Shown one piece after another: positions 34,521 to 42,224 of a stretch of DNA of 64,000 nt. This DNA is from Pseudomonas nitroreducens (GTDB lineage Bacteria; Pseudomonadota; Gammaproteobacteria; Pseudomonadales; Pseudomonadaceae). The stretch spans positions 62,001-126,000 of the forward strand of contig NZ_JACHLI010000007.1 in NCBI RefSeq assembly GCF_014204515.1. The letters are read 5' to 3'. The notes beneath the pieces were generated by a model, which worked only from the letters and a program-made list of their open reading frames with translations, did not search any database and was not told the DNA's origin. Each line of letters begins with the position of its first letter. The first letter of the stretch is position 1. The translations under genes and the position numbers were made by a program.

Positions 34521-35423
34521 TCATATCCACAGGAAGACCGCCAGCACCGCCGCGAAGAACCCCCACTTCTGCAGGTAGTACAGCTTGCGGTTGCGCTTCT
34601 TCAGCGCCTTGCCCTGCAGGCGGATCTTGTACAGCGAAGCGAAGGCGCGGTTGATGCCGCCGGTCTTGTCGCCCGCGTCGTTGGGCGAGGCGGCTGCGGC
34701 CATCACGTTGCGGCTGAACCAGCGGTTGAAGGCCGTCACCCAGCGGTACTTCAGTGGCCGCTCGATATCGCAGAAAAGGATCACCCGGTCATGGTCCGTG
34801 GTGTTTTCCGCGTAGTGGATATAGGTCTCGTCGAACACCACCGCCTCGCCGTCGCGCCAGTGGTAGCGCTCGCCGTCCACCTCGATGAAGCAGCCCGGAT
34901 CATTGGGCGTCAGCAGCCCCAGGTGATAGCGCAGCGAACCGGCGTAGGGGTCGCGGTGGCGCACCAGCCGCGAGCCCGGTGGCAGCTCGGCGAACATCGC
35001 CGCCTTCACCGACGGAATCTGCCGCAGCAGTTCGGTGGTCTTCGGGCACAGGGCGTCGGCGGACGGGTGGCTGTCGTCGTACCACTTCAGGTAGAAACGC
35101 TTCCAGCCGGTCTTGAAGAAGGAGTTGAAGCCCACGTCGTTGAGCTGGTCGGAGCGCTTGATGCTGCCGGCGTCGCGCAGGTGCAGGGCTTCGCTGCGGA
35201 TGGTTTCCCAGTTCTGGGTCAGCAGGCTCATGTCGGGGAACTGCTCGGTCGCCAGGTACGGGCGGCTGGGTACCCTGGAGAACAGGTACATCAGGCAGTT
35301 GATCGGCGCCAGGAAGCTGGAGTGGTCGCTCAGCTGGCGGGTGAATTTGTGGCGCACCTGCCCACGCAGGTGGACATAAACGATGCTCAGGCCGAAGGCG
35401 GCCAGAATGGCGGCTTTGATCAT
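34521..35423 (-). CDS. lpxO: Lipid A 2-hydroxylase LpxO (Asp/Asn beta-hydroxylase family)
   Basis: Fe(II)/2-oxoglutarate oxygenase of 300 residues that 2-hydroxylates a secondary lauroyl chain of lipid A. An N-terminal hydrophobic anchor (MIKAAILAAFGLSIVYV) and a hydrophobic C-terminal helix (WGFFAAVLAVFLWI) place it at the inner membrane. Iron ligands: HxD in RLVRHRDPYAG and the distal His in FDETYIHYAENTTDHDRV. The position beside piuB matches lpxO1 of P. aeruginosa. Its Shine-Dalgarno is weak. Confidence 0.9.
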   Translation of the reverse strand: MIKAAILAAFGLSIVYVHLRGQVRHKFTRQLSDHSSFLAPINCLMYLFSRVPSRPYLATEQFPDMSLLTQNWETIRSEALHLRDAGSIKRSDQLNDVGFNSFFKTGWKRFYLKWYDDSHPSADALCPKTTELLRQIPSVKAAMFAELPPGSRLVRHRDPYAGSLRYHLGLLTPNDPGCFIEVDGERYHWRDGEAVVFDETYIHYAENTTDHDRVILFCDIERPLKYRWVTAFNRWFSRNVMAAAASPNDAGDKTGGINRAFASLYKIRLQGKALKKRNRKLYYLQKWGFFAAVLAVFLWI

Positions 35424-35550
35424 TCGGGGAAACTTTCAGCGGGTATAGACCGGCGATAGTACGCCTTCTGAACGTGACTGAGTATTCTCCGAAGGCCATA
35501 GGTGATTGTCTGATTTACCATGTGGGAATGATGGGAGGAAGACGAGAACG

Positions 35551-36306
35551 ATGACCGAGCATACGACGCGAATCCTGCTCAACTGCGACATGGGCGAAAG
35601 CTTCGGCGCCTGGCGCATGGGCGACGACCTTCACGCCATGCCGCTGATCGACCAGGCCAACCTCGCCTGTGGCTACCACGCCGGCGACCCGCTGACCATG
35701 CAGCGGACCGTGCAGCTGGCGGTGGAGCAGGGCGTCAGCATCGGCGCGCACCCGGCCTACCCGGACCTTGCCGGATTCGGCCGCCGGCACCTGAGCTGCT
35801 CGCCCGAGGAAGTCCACGCCCTGGTGCTCTACCAGATCGGCGCGCTGGATGCGTTCTGCCGCGCCGCTGGCACCCAGGTGGCCTACGTGAAGCCCCACGG
35901 CGCGCTGTACAACGACCTGGTGCGCGATGACGCGCTGCTCGCGGCGGTGCTCGACGCCTGCGCCGCCTACCGCAAGCGCCTGCCGCTGATGGTGCTGGCC
36001 CTGGCCGACAACCGCCGCGAGCTGCAACTGGCCGACGTGGCCGACGTGCCGCTGATGTTCGAAGCCTTCGCCGACCGCGCCTACCTGCCCGATGGCCAGC
36101 TCGCCCCACGCCGTCTGCCCAACGCCGTACATCACGAGCCACAGCACATCCTCGACCAGGCCCTGGCCATCGCCCGTGGCGAGCCGTTCCCGGACATCGA
36201 CGGCAACCCGTTGCGCCTGCGCGCCGACAGCCTCTGTGTACATGGCGACAACCCCGAGTCCCTGGCGGTGCTGCGGCGCCTGCGTGGCCTGCTGGACCAG
36301 GCATGA
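35551..36306 (+). CDS. pxpA: 5-oxoprolinase subunit A (LamB/YcsF family)
   Basis: A 251-residue subunit of the ATP-dependent bacterial 5-oxoprolinase PxpABC, which opens pyroglutamate to glutamate. The N-terminal signature LLNCDMGESFGAW, the metal-site HAGDP and IGAHPAYPDLAGFGRR, and YVKPHGALYND are all present. The frame could start 45 bp earlier, but the ATG at 35551 is 11 nt after GGGAGGA and begins the conserved domain promptly. It overlaps pxpB by 4 bp, and the three genes form a tight operon. Confidence 0.93.
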   Translation: MTEHTTRILLNCDMGESFGAWRMGDDLHAMPLIDQANLACGYHAGDPLTMQRTVQLAVEQGVSIGAHPAYPDLAGFGRRHLSCSPEEVHALVLYQIGALDAFCRAAGTQVAYVKPHGALYNDLVRDDALLAAVLDACAAYRKRLPLMVLALADNRRELQLADVADVPLMFEAFADRAYLPDGQLAPRRLPNAVHHEPQHILDQALAIARGEPFPDIDGNPLRLRADSLCVHGDNPESLAVLRRLRGLLDQA

Positions 36307-36980
36307 TCCGCGTCGAAGCCTTCGGCGCCACGGCGCTGCTGATCACCCTGGCCGAGCAGCCTGGCGACGCGCTGCCACTGCGTATCGCCCGCCTGGCCGA
36401 GCGACTTCGTCACGAGCTCGGCCCAGTGCTGACCGATTGCGTGCCGGGCTGGACCACGCTGTTGCTGCACTACGACCTGCTACGCATCGATCTCCCACAG
36501 CTGCATAGCCGCGTGCAGGCGGCCCTGGCGGAGTGGCCCGGCGATCTGGACGGCGAGGTCAGCGGGCGCCTGCATGAAATCGCCGTGTGGTACGCCGGCG
36601 AGGACCTCGCGGAAGTCGCCCGTCTCTGCGGGATCAGCCCAGCCCAGGTGATCGACCTGCACGCCGGCCGCGACTACCGTGTCGGCGCCATCGGTTTTTC
36701 CCCTGGCTTCGCCTACCTCGGCGAGCTGGACCAGCGCCTCTCCCTGCCGCGCCGGGCGACGCCGCGCACACTGGTGCCCGCCGGCAGCCTGGCGATCGCT
36801 GAGCGGCAGACGGCGGTTTATCCACAGGCCTCGCCCGGTGGCTGGCACCTGCTCGGGCGCACCGCACAGATCCTGTTCGATCCGCATCGCGAGCCGCCTT
36901 GCCCTCTGGCGGTGGGCGACAGGGTGCGCTTCGTGCCCATCGACGAGGCGGCTTATCGCTCCGCTGGGGGCCGGTCATGA
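36303..36980 (+). CDS. pxpB: 5-oxoprolinase subunit B (KipI-like)
   Basis: A 225-residue carboxyltransferase-domain (subdomain C/D, KipI) protein. The family motif GAIGFSPGFAYLGELDQRLSLPRRATPR is present around residues 128-155. It is followed by VPAGSLAIAERQTAVYPQASPGGWHLLGRT, the part that binds the B-C interface. Start and stop both overlap neighbours by 4 bp. Confidence 0.93.
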   Translation: MIRVEAFGATALLITLAEQPGDALPLRIARLAERLRHELGPVLTDCVPGWTTLLLHYDLLRIDLPQLHSRVQAALAEWPGDLDGEVSGRLHEIAVWYAGEDLAEVARLCGISPAQVIDLHAGRDYRVGAIGFSPGFAYLGELDQRLSLPRRATPRTLVPAGSLAIAERQTAVYPQASPGGWHLLGRTAQILFDPHREPPCPLAVGDRVRFVPIDEAAYRSAGGRS

Positions 36981-37894
36981 GCCTCAAAGTCATCGCCTGC
37001 GGCCCGCTGTGCCTGCTGCAGGATGGCGGTCGGCAGGGCTGGCAGCACCTGGGCGTGTCGCCCGGTGGGCCCGTGGACAAACCGGCGGCGGCCTGGGCCA
37101 ATCGCCTGGTCGGCAACCTCCATGGCGAGTCCTTGCTGGAGATCACCCTGGGCGGTGTGGAGCTGGAGGCGCAGGCGGATACCTGGCTGGCGCTGACCGG
37201 CGCCGAGCTACCGGCAACCCTGGACGGCGAGACGCTGCCGGACTGGTCGCGCTTTCGCATACGGACGGGGCAACGCCTGAAACTGGGCTTTGCCCGCGCC
37301 GGGCTGCGGGCTTATCTCGCCGTCGCCGGAGGTTTCCAGGCGCAGCCGGTCCTGGGCAGCGTCGCGACCCAGGCGCGGGAAAAGCTCGGCGGTCTGGCCG
37401 GCAATGGCCAGCCGCTGGCGGCGGGCGATCTGCTGGAGTGCGCGGCCCTGGCCGAACGCTTCACTCGCGGTGCCAGCGTGCCCTGGCCTTATCGAGCGGA
37501 TTACCGCGAGCCGCCGACCTTGCGAGTGCTGCCCGGCGCGGATGTTTTCAGCGACGAACAGCGTCAGAGCTTTTTCGCCCAAGATTGGCCGGTCAGCCCG
37601 CAGTCCGACCGCATGGGCGTGCGACTGCGCGGCGAGGCGCTGATTGCGCCTCGCCGGCAATGGTCGTTGGGGATAGTGGAAGGTGCCATCCAGGTGCCGC
37701 CGGACGGCCAGCCGATCGTCCTGCTGGCCGACCGCCAGAGCATGGGCGGCTACCCGTTGCTGGGCGTGCTGCACCCGCTGGACATCGGCCGCCTGGCGCA
37801 ATGCCCGGCGCACAGCGTAGTGCGCTTTGCCCCGGCCAGCGTGGAACAGGCGCAGGCGGACCTGCGCGCGTTCCTGCGCTTCTTCTGCGGCTGA
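36977..37894 (+). CDS. pxpC: 5-oxoprolinase subunit C (KipA-like biotin-independent carboxyltransferase fold)
   Basis: A 305-residue protein of the allophanate-hydrolase-subunit-2/KipA family. Conserved GPLCLLQDGGRQGWQHLGVSPGGPVD opens the domain, and SDRMGVRLRGEAL and ILLADRQSMGGYPLLGVLHPLDIGRLAQ lie in the second half. The start at 36977 (ATGA overlap with pxpB) is used; the frame upstream belongs to a shadow. Its stop is 2 bp from the stop of the convergent prfH. Confidence 0.93.
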   Translation: MSLKVIACGPLCLLQDGGRQGWQHLGVSPGGPVDKPAAAWANRLVGNLHGESLLEITLGGVELEAQADTWLALTGAELPATLDGETLPDWSRFRIRTGQRLKLGFARAGLRAYLAVAGGFQAQPVLGSVATQAREKLGGLAGNGQPLAAGDLLECAALAERFTRGASVPWPYRADYREPPTLRVLPGADVFSDEQRQSFFAQDWPVSPQSDRMGVRLRGEALIAPRRQWSLGIVEGAIQVPPDGQPIVLLADRQSMGGYPLLGVLHPLDIGRLAQCPAHSVVRFAPASVEQAQADLRAFLRFFCG

Positions 37895-37896
37895 AA

Positions 37897-38517
37897 TCAG
37901 CCTTCGAAGCGCTCGCCGCGAAACACCCGGCGCGGATTACCGCGCTCCAGCTGGTGATGCACCAGCCGGCGTTCGGCGCGCAGCTCGCTACTGGCCTGCT
38001 CCGCGCGTTCCTCCAGCTTGCGGGAGATCAGCAGCAGCGCCAGGCGCTTGTTGGCGTGCTGGCTGCGTTCGCTCTGCACCTTCACGCTCAGGCCGCTGGC
38101 AACGTGGGTGGCACGCACCGCCGAGTCGGTGGTGTTGACGTGCTGCCCGCCTGGACCGGAGGAGCGCAGTGTTTCGAAGCGCACTTCACCTTCGAGGCTG
38201 GCCGGCGGCGCACTGAACCGCGCGCCGCCGAAGTACCAGTTCTTGCGTCCGTGGCTGGGCCGGTAAGGGCTGGCGCAGACCCATTGCAGGGTGCCACTCC
38301 AGTCCTCGGCCAGCTCGGCCGCTCGGTTGCCTTGCAGCGCCAGCAGCACCGAGAGCAGGGTGCCCCGGCGTGGGCCGGCTTCCTCCTCTATCACTTGGAC
38401 CTCGGTGCCGCTGGCCTCGGCCTCGCGCAGCAGGCGCTGCAGGGCCTTGGCCACGGCCAGCGCGCATTCGTCCGGCCCCTGGGCCGCGGAGAGTTGCAAC
38501 AGGATCATCAGCAGCAC
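37897..38517 (-). CDS. prfH: Release-factor-like protein PrfH
   Basis: A 206-residue class-I release-factor relative. It keeps the GGQ peptidyl-tRNA hydrolysis motif (SSGPGGQHVNTTDSAVR) in a C-terminal catalytic domain but lacks a stop-codon recognition domain. The tail is rich in Arg/Lys. It overlaps the upstream rtcB gene by 10 bp, so the two are cotranslated. RtcB-PrfH pairs are known as a ribosome-rescue and RNA-repair module acting on ribosomes with cleaved 16S rRNA. All visible catalytic residues are intact. Confidence 0.9.
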   Translation of the reverse strand: MLLMILLQLSAAQGPDECALAVAKALQRLLREAEASGTEVQVIEEEAGPRRGTLLSVLLALQGNRAAELAEDWSGTLQWVCASPYRPSHGRKNWYFGGARFSAPPASLEGEVRFETLRSSGPGGQHVNTTDSAVRATHVASGLSVKVQSERSQHANKRLALLLISRKLEERAEQASSELRAERRLVHHQLERGNPRRVFRGERFEG

Positions 38518-39644
38518 TCCCCGCGGGTCTTGTAGGTCAGCACCGGCTTGAGCCGCGCCAGTACCCGCAGCAGCCCCGCTTCACGCAGCGCGCCGACCAC
38601 CGAGTCGATGGCCTTGTAGGCTTCCGGCGCCTCCTCGTAGATCAACCCGCGATCACCGCAGATCACCCGGCTGCCCAGCGCCGTGCGGGCCAGTTGCTCG
38701 ACGCGGTAGCGCGCCGAGAGTCGGTCCTTGCACTCGCTGCGCATCCACTTGCGACCCGCGCCGTGGGCCAGGGAAAACAGGCTGCGCGGATCGGCCACCG
38801 GCTCCACCAGGTAGCTGTAGTCGCCGCGCGAACCGGGGATGACCATCACCCCGCGATCCGCCGGCGTCGCGCCCTTGCGGTGCAGCCAGCCGTCGACGCC
38901 TTCGACCTGCGCCGGGCTGACCAGGTTGTGGTTCACGTCCAGCACCTGGGCGCCATCCGCCCGCAGGCGGTCGAGCATGCGCAGGGCGATCAGCTGGCGG
39001 TTGGCTTCGGCGAAGCGCAGCGCACCGTCGTGGCGGGCCAGGTAGTGCGCGCACTCTCCAGTGCCGGCTTCCAGGCCCTGATGGCTGAAGCGGTCCACCT
39101 GTTCGCGCAGGATGGCTTCACCCAGGCCGCGGGAGCCGCTGTGCACCAGCAGGAGCAGGTGCCGGCGATCGAGGCCGAGGGCTGCCACGGCGGCTTCGTC
39201 GTAGAGCTGGTCGAGTTGCTGCAGCTCGGCGAAGTGGTTGCCGCCGCCGATGGTGCCCAGCGAATGCTCGTGGCCGCAGGGTGGCAGGTTGAAGCTGGCG
39301 ATGCGCTCGCTCCAGTCGTCGTCCAGCGGACCGTCGAGGTTGCCCAGGCGCTTTTCCAGCTTGTCCAGGTTCAGCTTGGCGGTGGCGATATCGGTACGCC
39401 ACAGCGCCATGCCGCAGCCGATGTCGTTGCCCACCAGCGCCGGGTACAGGCGGCCAGTGGAGAAGAACGCCGCGCCGATCGGGTAGCCGCGGCCGGGGTG
39501 CAGGTCCGGCATGCCGGCAACTCGCTGCATGCCCGGCAGGCGGGCGGTGGTTTCTAATTGCTGGATCGCTTTACCTTCGATCCAGGTGTCGTCCGCGGCG
39601 ATCAGGGTGATGCCGTCGGACAGATTTTGGATGCAATTGCCCAT
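38508..39644 (-). CDS. rtcB: RNA-splicing/repair ligase RtcB (PrfH-linked type)
   Basis: GTP- and metal-dependent 3'-phosphate RNA ligase of 378 residues. Metal ligands are in MPDLHPGRGYPIGA, GNDIGCGMALW (Asp and Cys) and GGGNHFAEL; HSGSRGLG and the C-terminal PVLTYKTRGE are also conserved. It is shorter than E. coli RtcB (408 residues), as expected of the RtcB2 group paired with PrfH. No RtcA or RtcR gene is nearby. A short leader ORF and hairpin lie between its promoter region and its start. Confidence 0.9.
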   Translation of the reverse strand: MGNCIQNLSDGITLIAADDTWIEGKAIQQLETTARLPGMQRVAGMPDLHPGRGYPIGAAFFSTGRLYPALVGNDIGCGMALWRTDIATAKLNLDKLEKRLGNLDGPLDDDWSERIASFNLPPCGHEHSLGTIGGGNHFAELQQLDQLYDEAAVAALGLDRRHLLLLVHSGSRGLGEAILREQVDRFSHQGLEAGTGECAHYLARHDGALRFAEANRQLIALRMLDRLRADGAQVLDVNHNLVSPAQVEGVDGWLHRKGATPADRGVMVIPGSRGDYSYLVEPVADPRSLFSLAHGAGRKWMRSECKDRLSARYRVEQLARTALGSRVICGDRGLIYEEAPEAYKAIDSVVGALREAGLLRVLARLKPVLTYKTRGECC

Positions 39645-39670
39645 TGTCCAATCCCATGAGGAATGAAACG

Positions 39671-39728
39671 AAAAAAGAGGATGGGGGCAGGCCGGAGCCG
39701 GGCAATGCGATGCCGCCGGAGGGGCGGC
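39671..39728 (-). promoter_or_regulatory. Hairpin and T run in the rtcB leader (possible attenuator)
   Basis: On the minus strand GCCGCC-CCTCC-GGCGGC (39728-39712) is followed about 35 nt later by a run of six T (39676-39671), before the rtcB start at 39644. The hairpin begins 10 nt after the stop of the 13-codon leader ORF. The distance between stem and T run is too long for a classic terminator, although GCCCGGCTCCGGCC in between could form a second stem. Regulatory function is inferred. Confidence 0.35.
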
Positions 39729-39738
39729 GGGGAAGCGA

Positions 39739-39780
39739 TTACGCCAGACGCGACCTGCAAAGGGTGATCAGTGCTTGCAT
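39739..39780 (-). CDS. Candidate 13-residue leader peptide upstream of rtcB-prfH
   Basis: The ORF reads MQALITLCRSRLA then TAA. It is preceded by a near-perfect Shine-Dalgarno AAAGGAGAG ending 5 nt before the ATG. It lies 94 bp before rtcB and after the candidate promoter at 39821-39849. Two rare-type features would suit a leader role: a Cys-Arg-Ser-Arg stretch near the end and a hairpin just downstream. No family is recognised. It may instead be a chance ORF, but the ribosome-binding site is among the strongest in this window. Confidence 0.5.
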   Translation of the reverse strand: MQALITLCRSRLA

Positions 39781-39820
39781 GATGTCTCTCCTTTGCTGTC
39801 GGTGGATGGGAAGGTGGCGA

Positions 39821-39849
39821 ATGATAGGCGCGCGGCGGCTTGCGCGCAA
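39821..39849 (-). promoter_or_regulatory. Candidate sigma70 promoter of leader-rtcB-prfH
   Basis: TTGCGC and TATCAT are spaced by 17 bp on the minus strand. The -10 hexamer lies about 27 bp before the leader-ORF Shine-Dalgarno and just downstream of the asnC-type gene. No sigma54 GG-N10-GC pair of the kind used by RtcR-controlled rtcBA operons was noticed. Confidence 0.5.
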
Positions 39850-39855
39850 TCTCCG

Positions 39856-40338
39856 TTACTTCGGCAGGTGCTGCAGCGGCAGCGGTGCCGACTCCTTTAC
39901 CGTCTGGATGGCGAAGTTGCTGCGGATGTCGCTGACGCCTGGAAGCTTGAGCAGGGTGCCGGTGAGGAACTGCTCGTAGGCGCGCAGGTCGGGCAGTACC
40001 ACCTGCAGGAGGAAGTCCGACTCGCCGCTGACCAGGTGCACCGAGATGACCTCGGGCAGGTCGATCACTGCCTGGCGGAAGGCGGCGGCGCTGCTGTCGC
40101 TGTGGCGCTCGACCTTCACCCCGACGAACACGGTCAGCCCCAGGCCGACTTCGTCGCGGCCCAGTTCGGCGTGGTAGCCACGGATCATTCCGGCTTCTTC
40201 GAGGATGCGCACCCGGCGCAGACAAGGGGAGGGAGACAGGCCGATTTCCTCGGCGAGCTGCACGTTGGTCAGGCGGCCGTCGCGCTGCAGGGCGGCGAGG
40301 ATGCGGTGATCGTAGGCGTCCAGTTTCGGGATTGGCAT
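39856..40338 (-). CDS. Lrp/AsnC-family transcriptional regulator
   Basis: A 160-residue regulator. The N-terminal winged helix covers LDAYDHRILAALQRDGRLTNVQLAEEIGLSPSPCLRRVRILEE, and the C-terminal RAM domain runs from about residue 70 with VHLVSGESDFLLQVVLPDLRAYEQFL. It is divergent from a LysE-type exporter gene, an arrangement typical of an Lrp-like protein controlling its neighbouring amino-acid exporter. Confidence 0.92.
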   Translation of the reverse strand: MPIPKLDAYDHRILAALQRDGRLTNVQLAEEIGLSPSPCLRRVRILEEAGMIRGYHAELGRDEVGLGLTVFVGVKVERHSDSSAAAFRQAVIDLPEVISVHLVSGESDFLLQVVLPDLRAYEQFLTGTLLKLPGVSDIRSNFAIQTVKESAPLPLQHLPK

Positions 40339-40473
40339 GAATGCTCACTGACATTGTTTTGTATTGGCAGGGTATGCCAATTGATAGCGTCACGCTGGTT
40401 GAATACGCAAGTACCTGCCTTGGCCTTCAGGCATAGAATCCTTATCCGCAATCACTGCTTCGGAGCTGCAATT

Positions 40474-41100
40474 GTGGATATCGGCGTGTTCCTGCTGGCC
40501 CTGGCGATGGTCTACCTGCTGCCGGGGCCGGACATGATTCTCCTGTTGCACACCGGCGCCCGTGACGGCTGCCGCGCGGCCCTGGCGACCGCCCTCGGGC
40601 TGGGCGTGGCGCGGGGCTGCCATGTGATCCTGGCCGCGACCGGGCTGGCGCTGCTGTTCCGCACCGCGCCGTGGACCTTCGACGCCGTGCGTATCGGCGG
40701 TGGTCTCTACCTGGCGTGGATCGGCCTGCAGCTATTGCGCGCGCCGCTGGGCTTGCCCGTCGCGACCGGCGCGGCCGGGTTATCCACCGTCAGTTACCGG
40801 CGTGCCTTTCGCCGCGGCCTGCTGACCAACCTGCTCAATCCCAAGGCGCTGCTGTTCTGCTCGGTGCTGCTGCCGCAGTTCATCCAGCCGCAGAACGGCC
40901 CGCTGGCGCTGCAGTTCGCCTTGCTGGGCGGCGTGCTGGTGGTGGTCGGGCTGGGATTCGACAGCTTCTACGCGGCCAGCGGTGAGCGCATGGGGCGCTG
41001 GCTGGCACGGCATCGAACGATGCAGCGCGTTCAGCAGTGGGGCTTCGGCGGCATCCTGCTGGGCTTCGGCGTGCGCCTGGCGCTGCTCCGCGACCTGTAG
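40474..41100 (+). CDS. LysE/RhtB-family amino-acid exporter
   Basis: Inner-membrane protein of 208 residues with six hydrophobic segments. The N-terminal signature LLPGPDMILLLHTGARDGCRAALATALGLGVARG is characteristic of the LysE/RhtB superfamily, and FRRGLLTNLLNPKALLFCSVLLPQF is the second motif. The start is GTG at 40474, with GGAG 9 nt upstream; the longer frame upstream is a shadow of the asnC-type gene. Its substrate is unknown; the divergent Lrp/AsnC regulator suggests an amino acid. Confidence 0.88.
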   Translation: MDIGVFLLALAMVYLLPGPDMILLLHTGARDGCRAALATALGLGVARGCHVILAATGLALLFRTAPWTFDAVRIGGGLYLAWIGLQLLRAPLGLPVATGAAGLSTVSYRRAFRRGLLTNLLNPKALLFCSVLLPQFIQPQNGPLALQFALLGGVLVVVGLGFDSFYAASGERMGRWLARHRTMQRVQQWGFGGILLGFGVRLALLRDL

Positions 41101-41181
41101 GAGGGCGACCTGCGCTCCTGCAGGTCTACTCCGTCGCCTTTCTGAGCGTAGGAAAAGCTCCAGCGGCCGCCGATCGCTACC

Positions 41182-41252
41182 GTAGGGCGCATAACGCCTA
41201 CGGCGTTATCCGCAGTCGTGGCGGATAACCCGTTCCGGGTTATGCGCCCTAC
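41182..41252. repeat. Palindromic intergenic element, GTAGGGCGCATAACG family (copy C)
   Basis: Begins GTAGGGCGCATAACGCC and ends GGTTATGCGCCCTAC, with internal stems AACGCCTACGGCGTT and GGATAACCCGTTCCGGGTTAT. The compensatory base changes relative to copies A and B keep every stem paired. It lies 17 bp from the next REPIN. Confidence 0.85.
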
Positions 41253-41268
41253 AAAAAGCTTAGGGGGC

Positions 41269-41350
41269 GTAGGAGCGGACTCCGTCCGCGATGTGCATCA
41301 GGCCCGCTCAGAACTGCCGGCAATCTATCGCGGACAGAGTCCGCTCCTAC
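41269..41350. repeat. REPIN between LysE gene and 41396 gene
   Basis: Arms 41269-41292 and 41327-41350, complementary except for one base. The 34-nt spacer is unrelated to the others. It is situated between convergent genes. Confidence 0.93.
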
Positions 41351-41395
41351 GGGGGCCGGATGTGACCGTGCAAGGCCGCAGACGTGGATTGTTTG

Positions 41396-42064
41396 TCAGA
41401 GGTCTTCGGGCTGGATCTTCCACAACCGCGCCACCGAGGGCTTCTGCGGATTGCGCGCGACCACCAGCAGGCCCAGTTCCTGGCCGCGCAGTTCGCGCAG
41501 CAGCTGCGCGCCCTTGCAGGACTTCAGATTCTCGGCGAGGTGCCCCAGGGCAATGGCGGCGGCTGCCGGATGCGTGGCCACCGGCACGTAGCTGCCGTCG
41601 TCCATGTCCAGCACCACGTGCTTTTCGCCTGGGTCAGGCGTGGGAATGTGCAGGCTGGCCTTTAGCAGATAGGCCATGGCCTCGTCGCGCTGGGCGGCGG
41701 ACAACTGCCCCGGCGGCAGCGCGCGCTCCAGCGGGAAAAAATCGTCCACAGGTTCGGCTTTTGGTCTGGCTGGCGCGGGTGGTGCAGGCGGCGCTGGCGG
41801 AATCGGCGCTTTGGCCCGGGCTGGCTCGGCAGCTGGCTTTGGTACGGGCGCAGGCGTCTCGAAATCCAGCTCTTCCTGGTCGAGGCCGTTCCAGTCGATT
41901 TCGTCGAGATCGAGTTCTCCCCGGGCTTTCTTCCTGGTTGCCGGTTTCTTCTGCGACTTCACCGACGCGCGCACGTCCATCCGCCGCTGACGCTTCCACT
42001 TGTGCAGCTGGACGTTGGCGACGATGGCGGTGATCAGGATGAGCAGAAGGAAGAATGGCAGCAT
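41396..42064 (-). CDS. Single-pass membrane protein of unknown function
   Basis: From the chosen start MLPFFLLLILITAIVANVQ the protein has 222 residues: one N-terminal hydrophobic helix, then a basic stretch (KWKRQRR). A Pro/Ala-rich linker with APIPPAPPAPPAPARP follows around residues 85-115. The soluble C-terminal domain of about 100 residues begins DDFFPLERALPPGQLS. The layout (anchor, proline linker, globular domain) resembles that of envelope-tethered scaffolds, but no family is recognised. The frame opens 57 bp earlier; the extension MAPRHACIAVAVIHK looks non-native. Confidence 0.7.
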   Translation of the reverse strand: MLPFFLLLILITAIVANVQLHKWKRQRRMDVRASVKSQKKPATRKKARGELDLDEIDWNGLDQEELDFETPAPVPKPAAEPARAKAPIPPAPPAPPAPARPKAEPVDDFFPLERALPPGQLSAAQRDEAMAYLLKASLHIPTPDPGEKHVVLDMDDGSYVPVATHPAAAAIALGHLAENLKSCKGAQLLRELRGQELGLLVVARNPQKPSVARLWKIQPEDL

Positions 42065-42224
42065 GCAGACAGTGACCTTGTGGATAACGGCCACGGCGAT
42101 GCAGGCGTGGCGGGGTGCCACCCTGGCGGGACTGTCGGGACTAGTCCATAGGACTGTTCTCGTTGCGTTGTCGGACGCAGTTGGTTCCGAAAGAGGGGCC
42201 GGCGTATGACCGGCCCGTTTCGCA

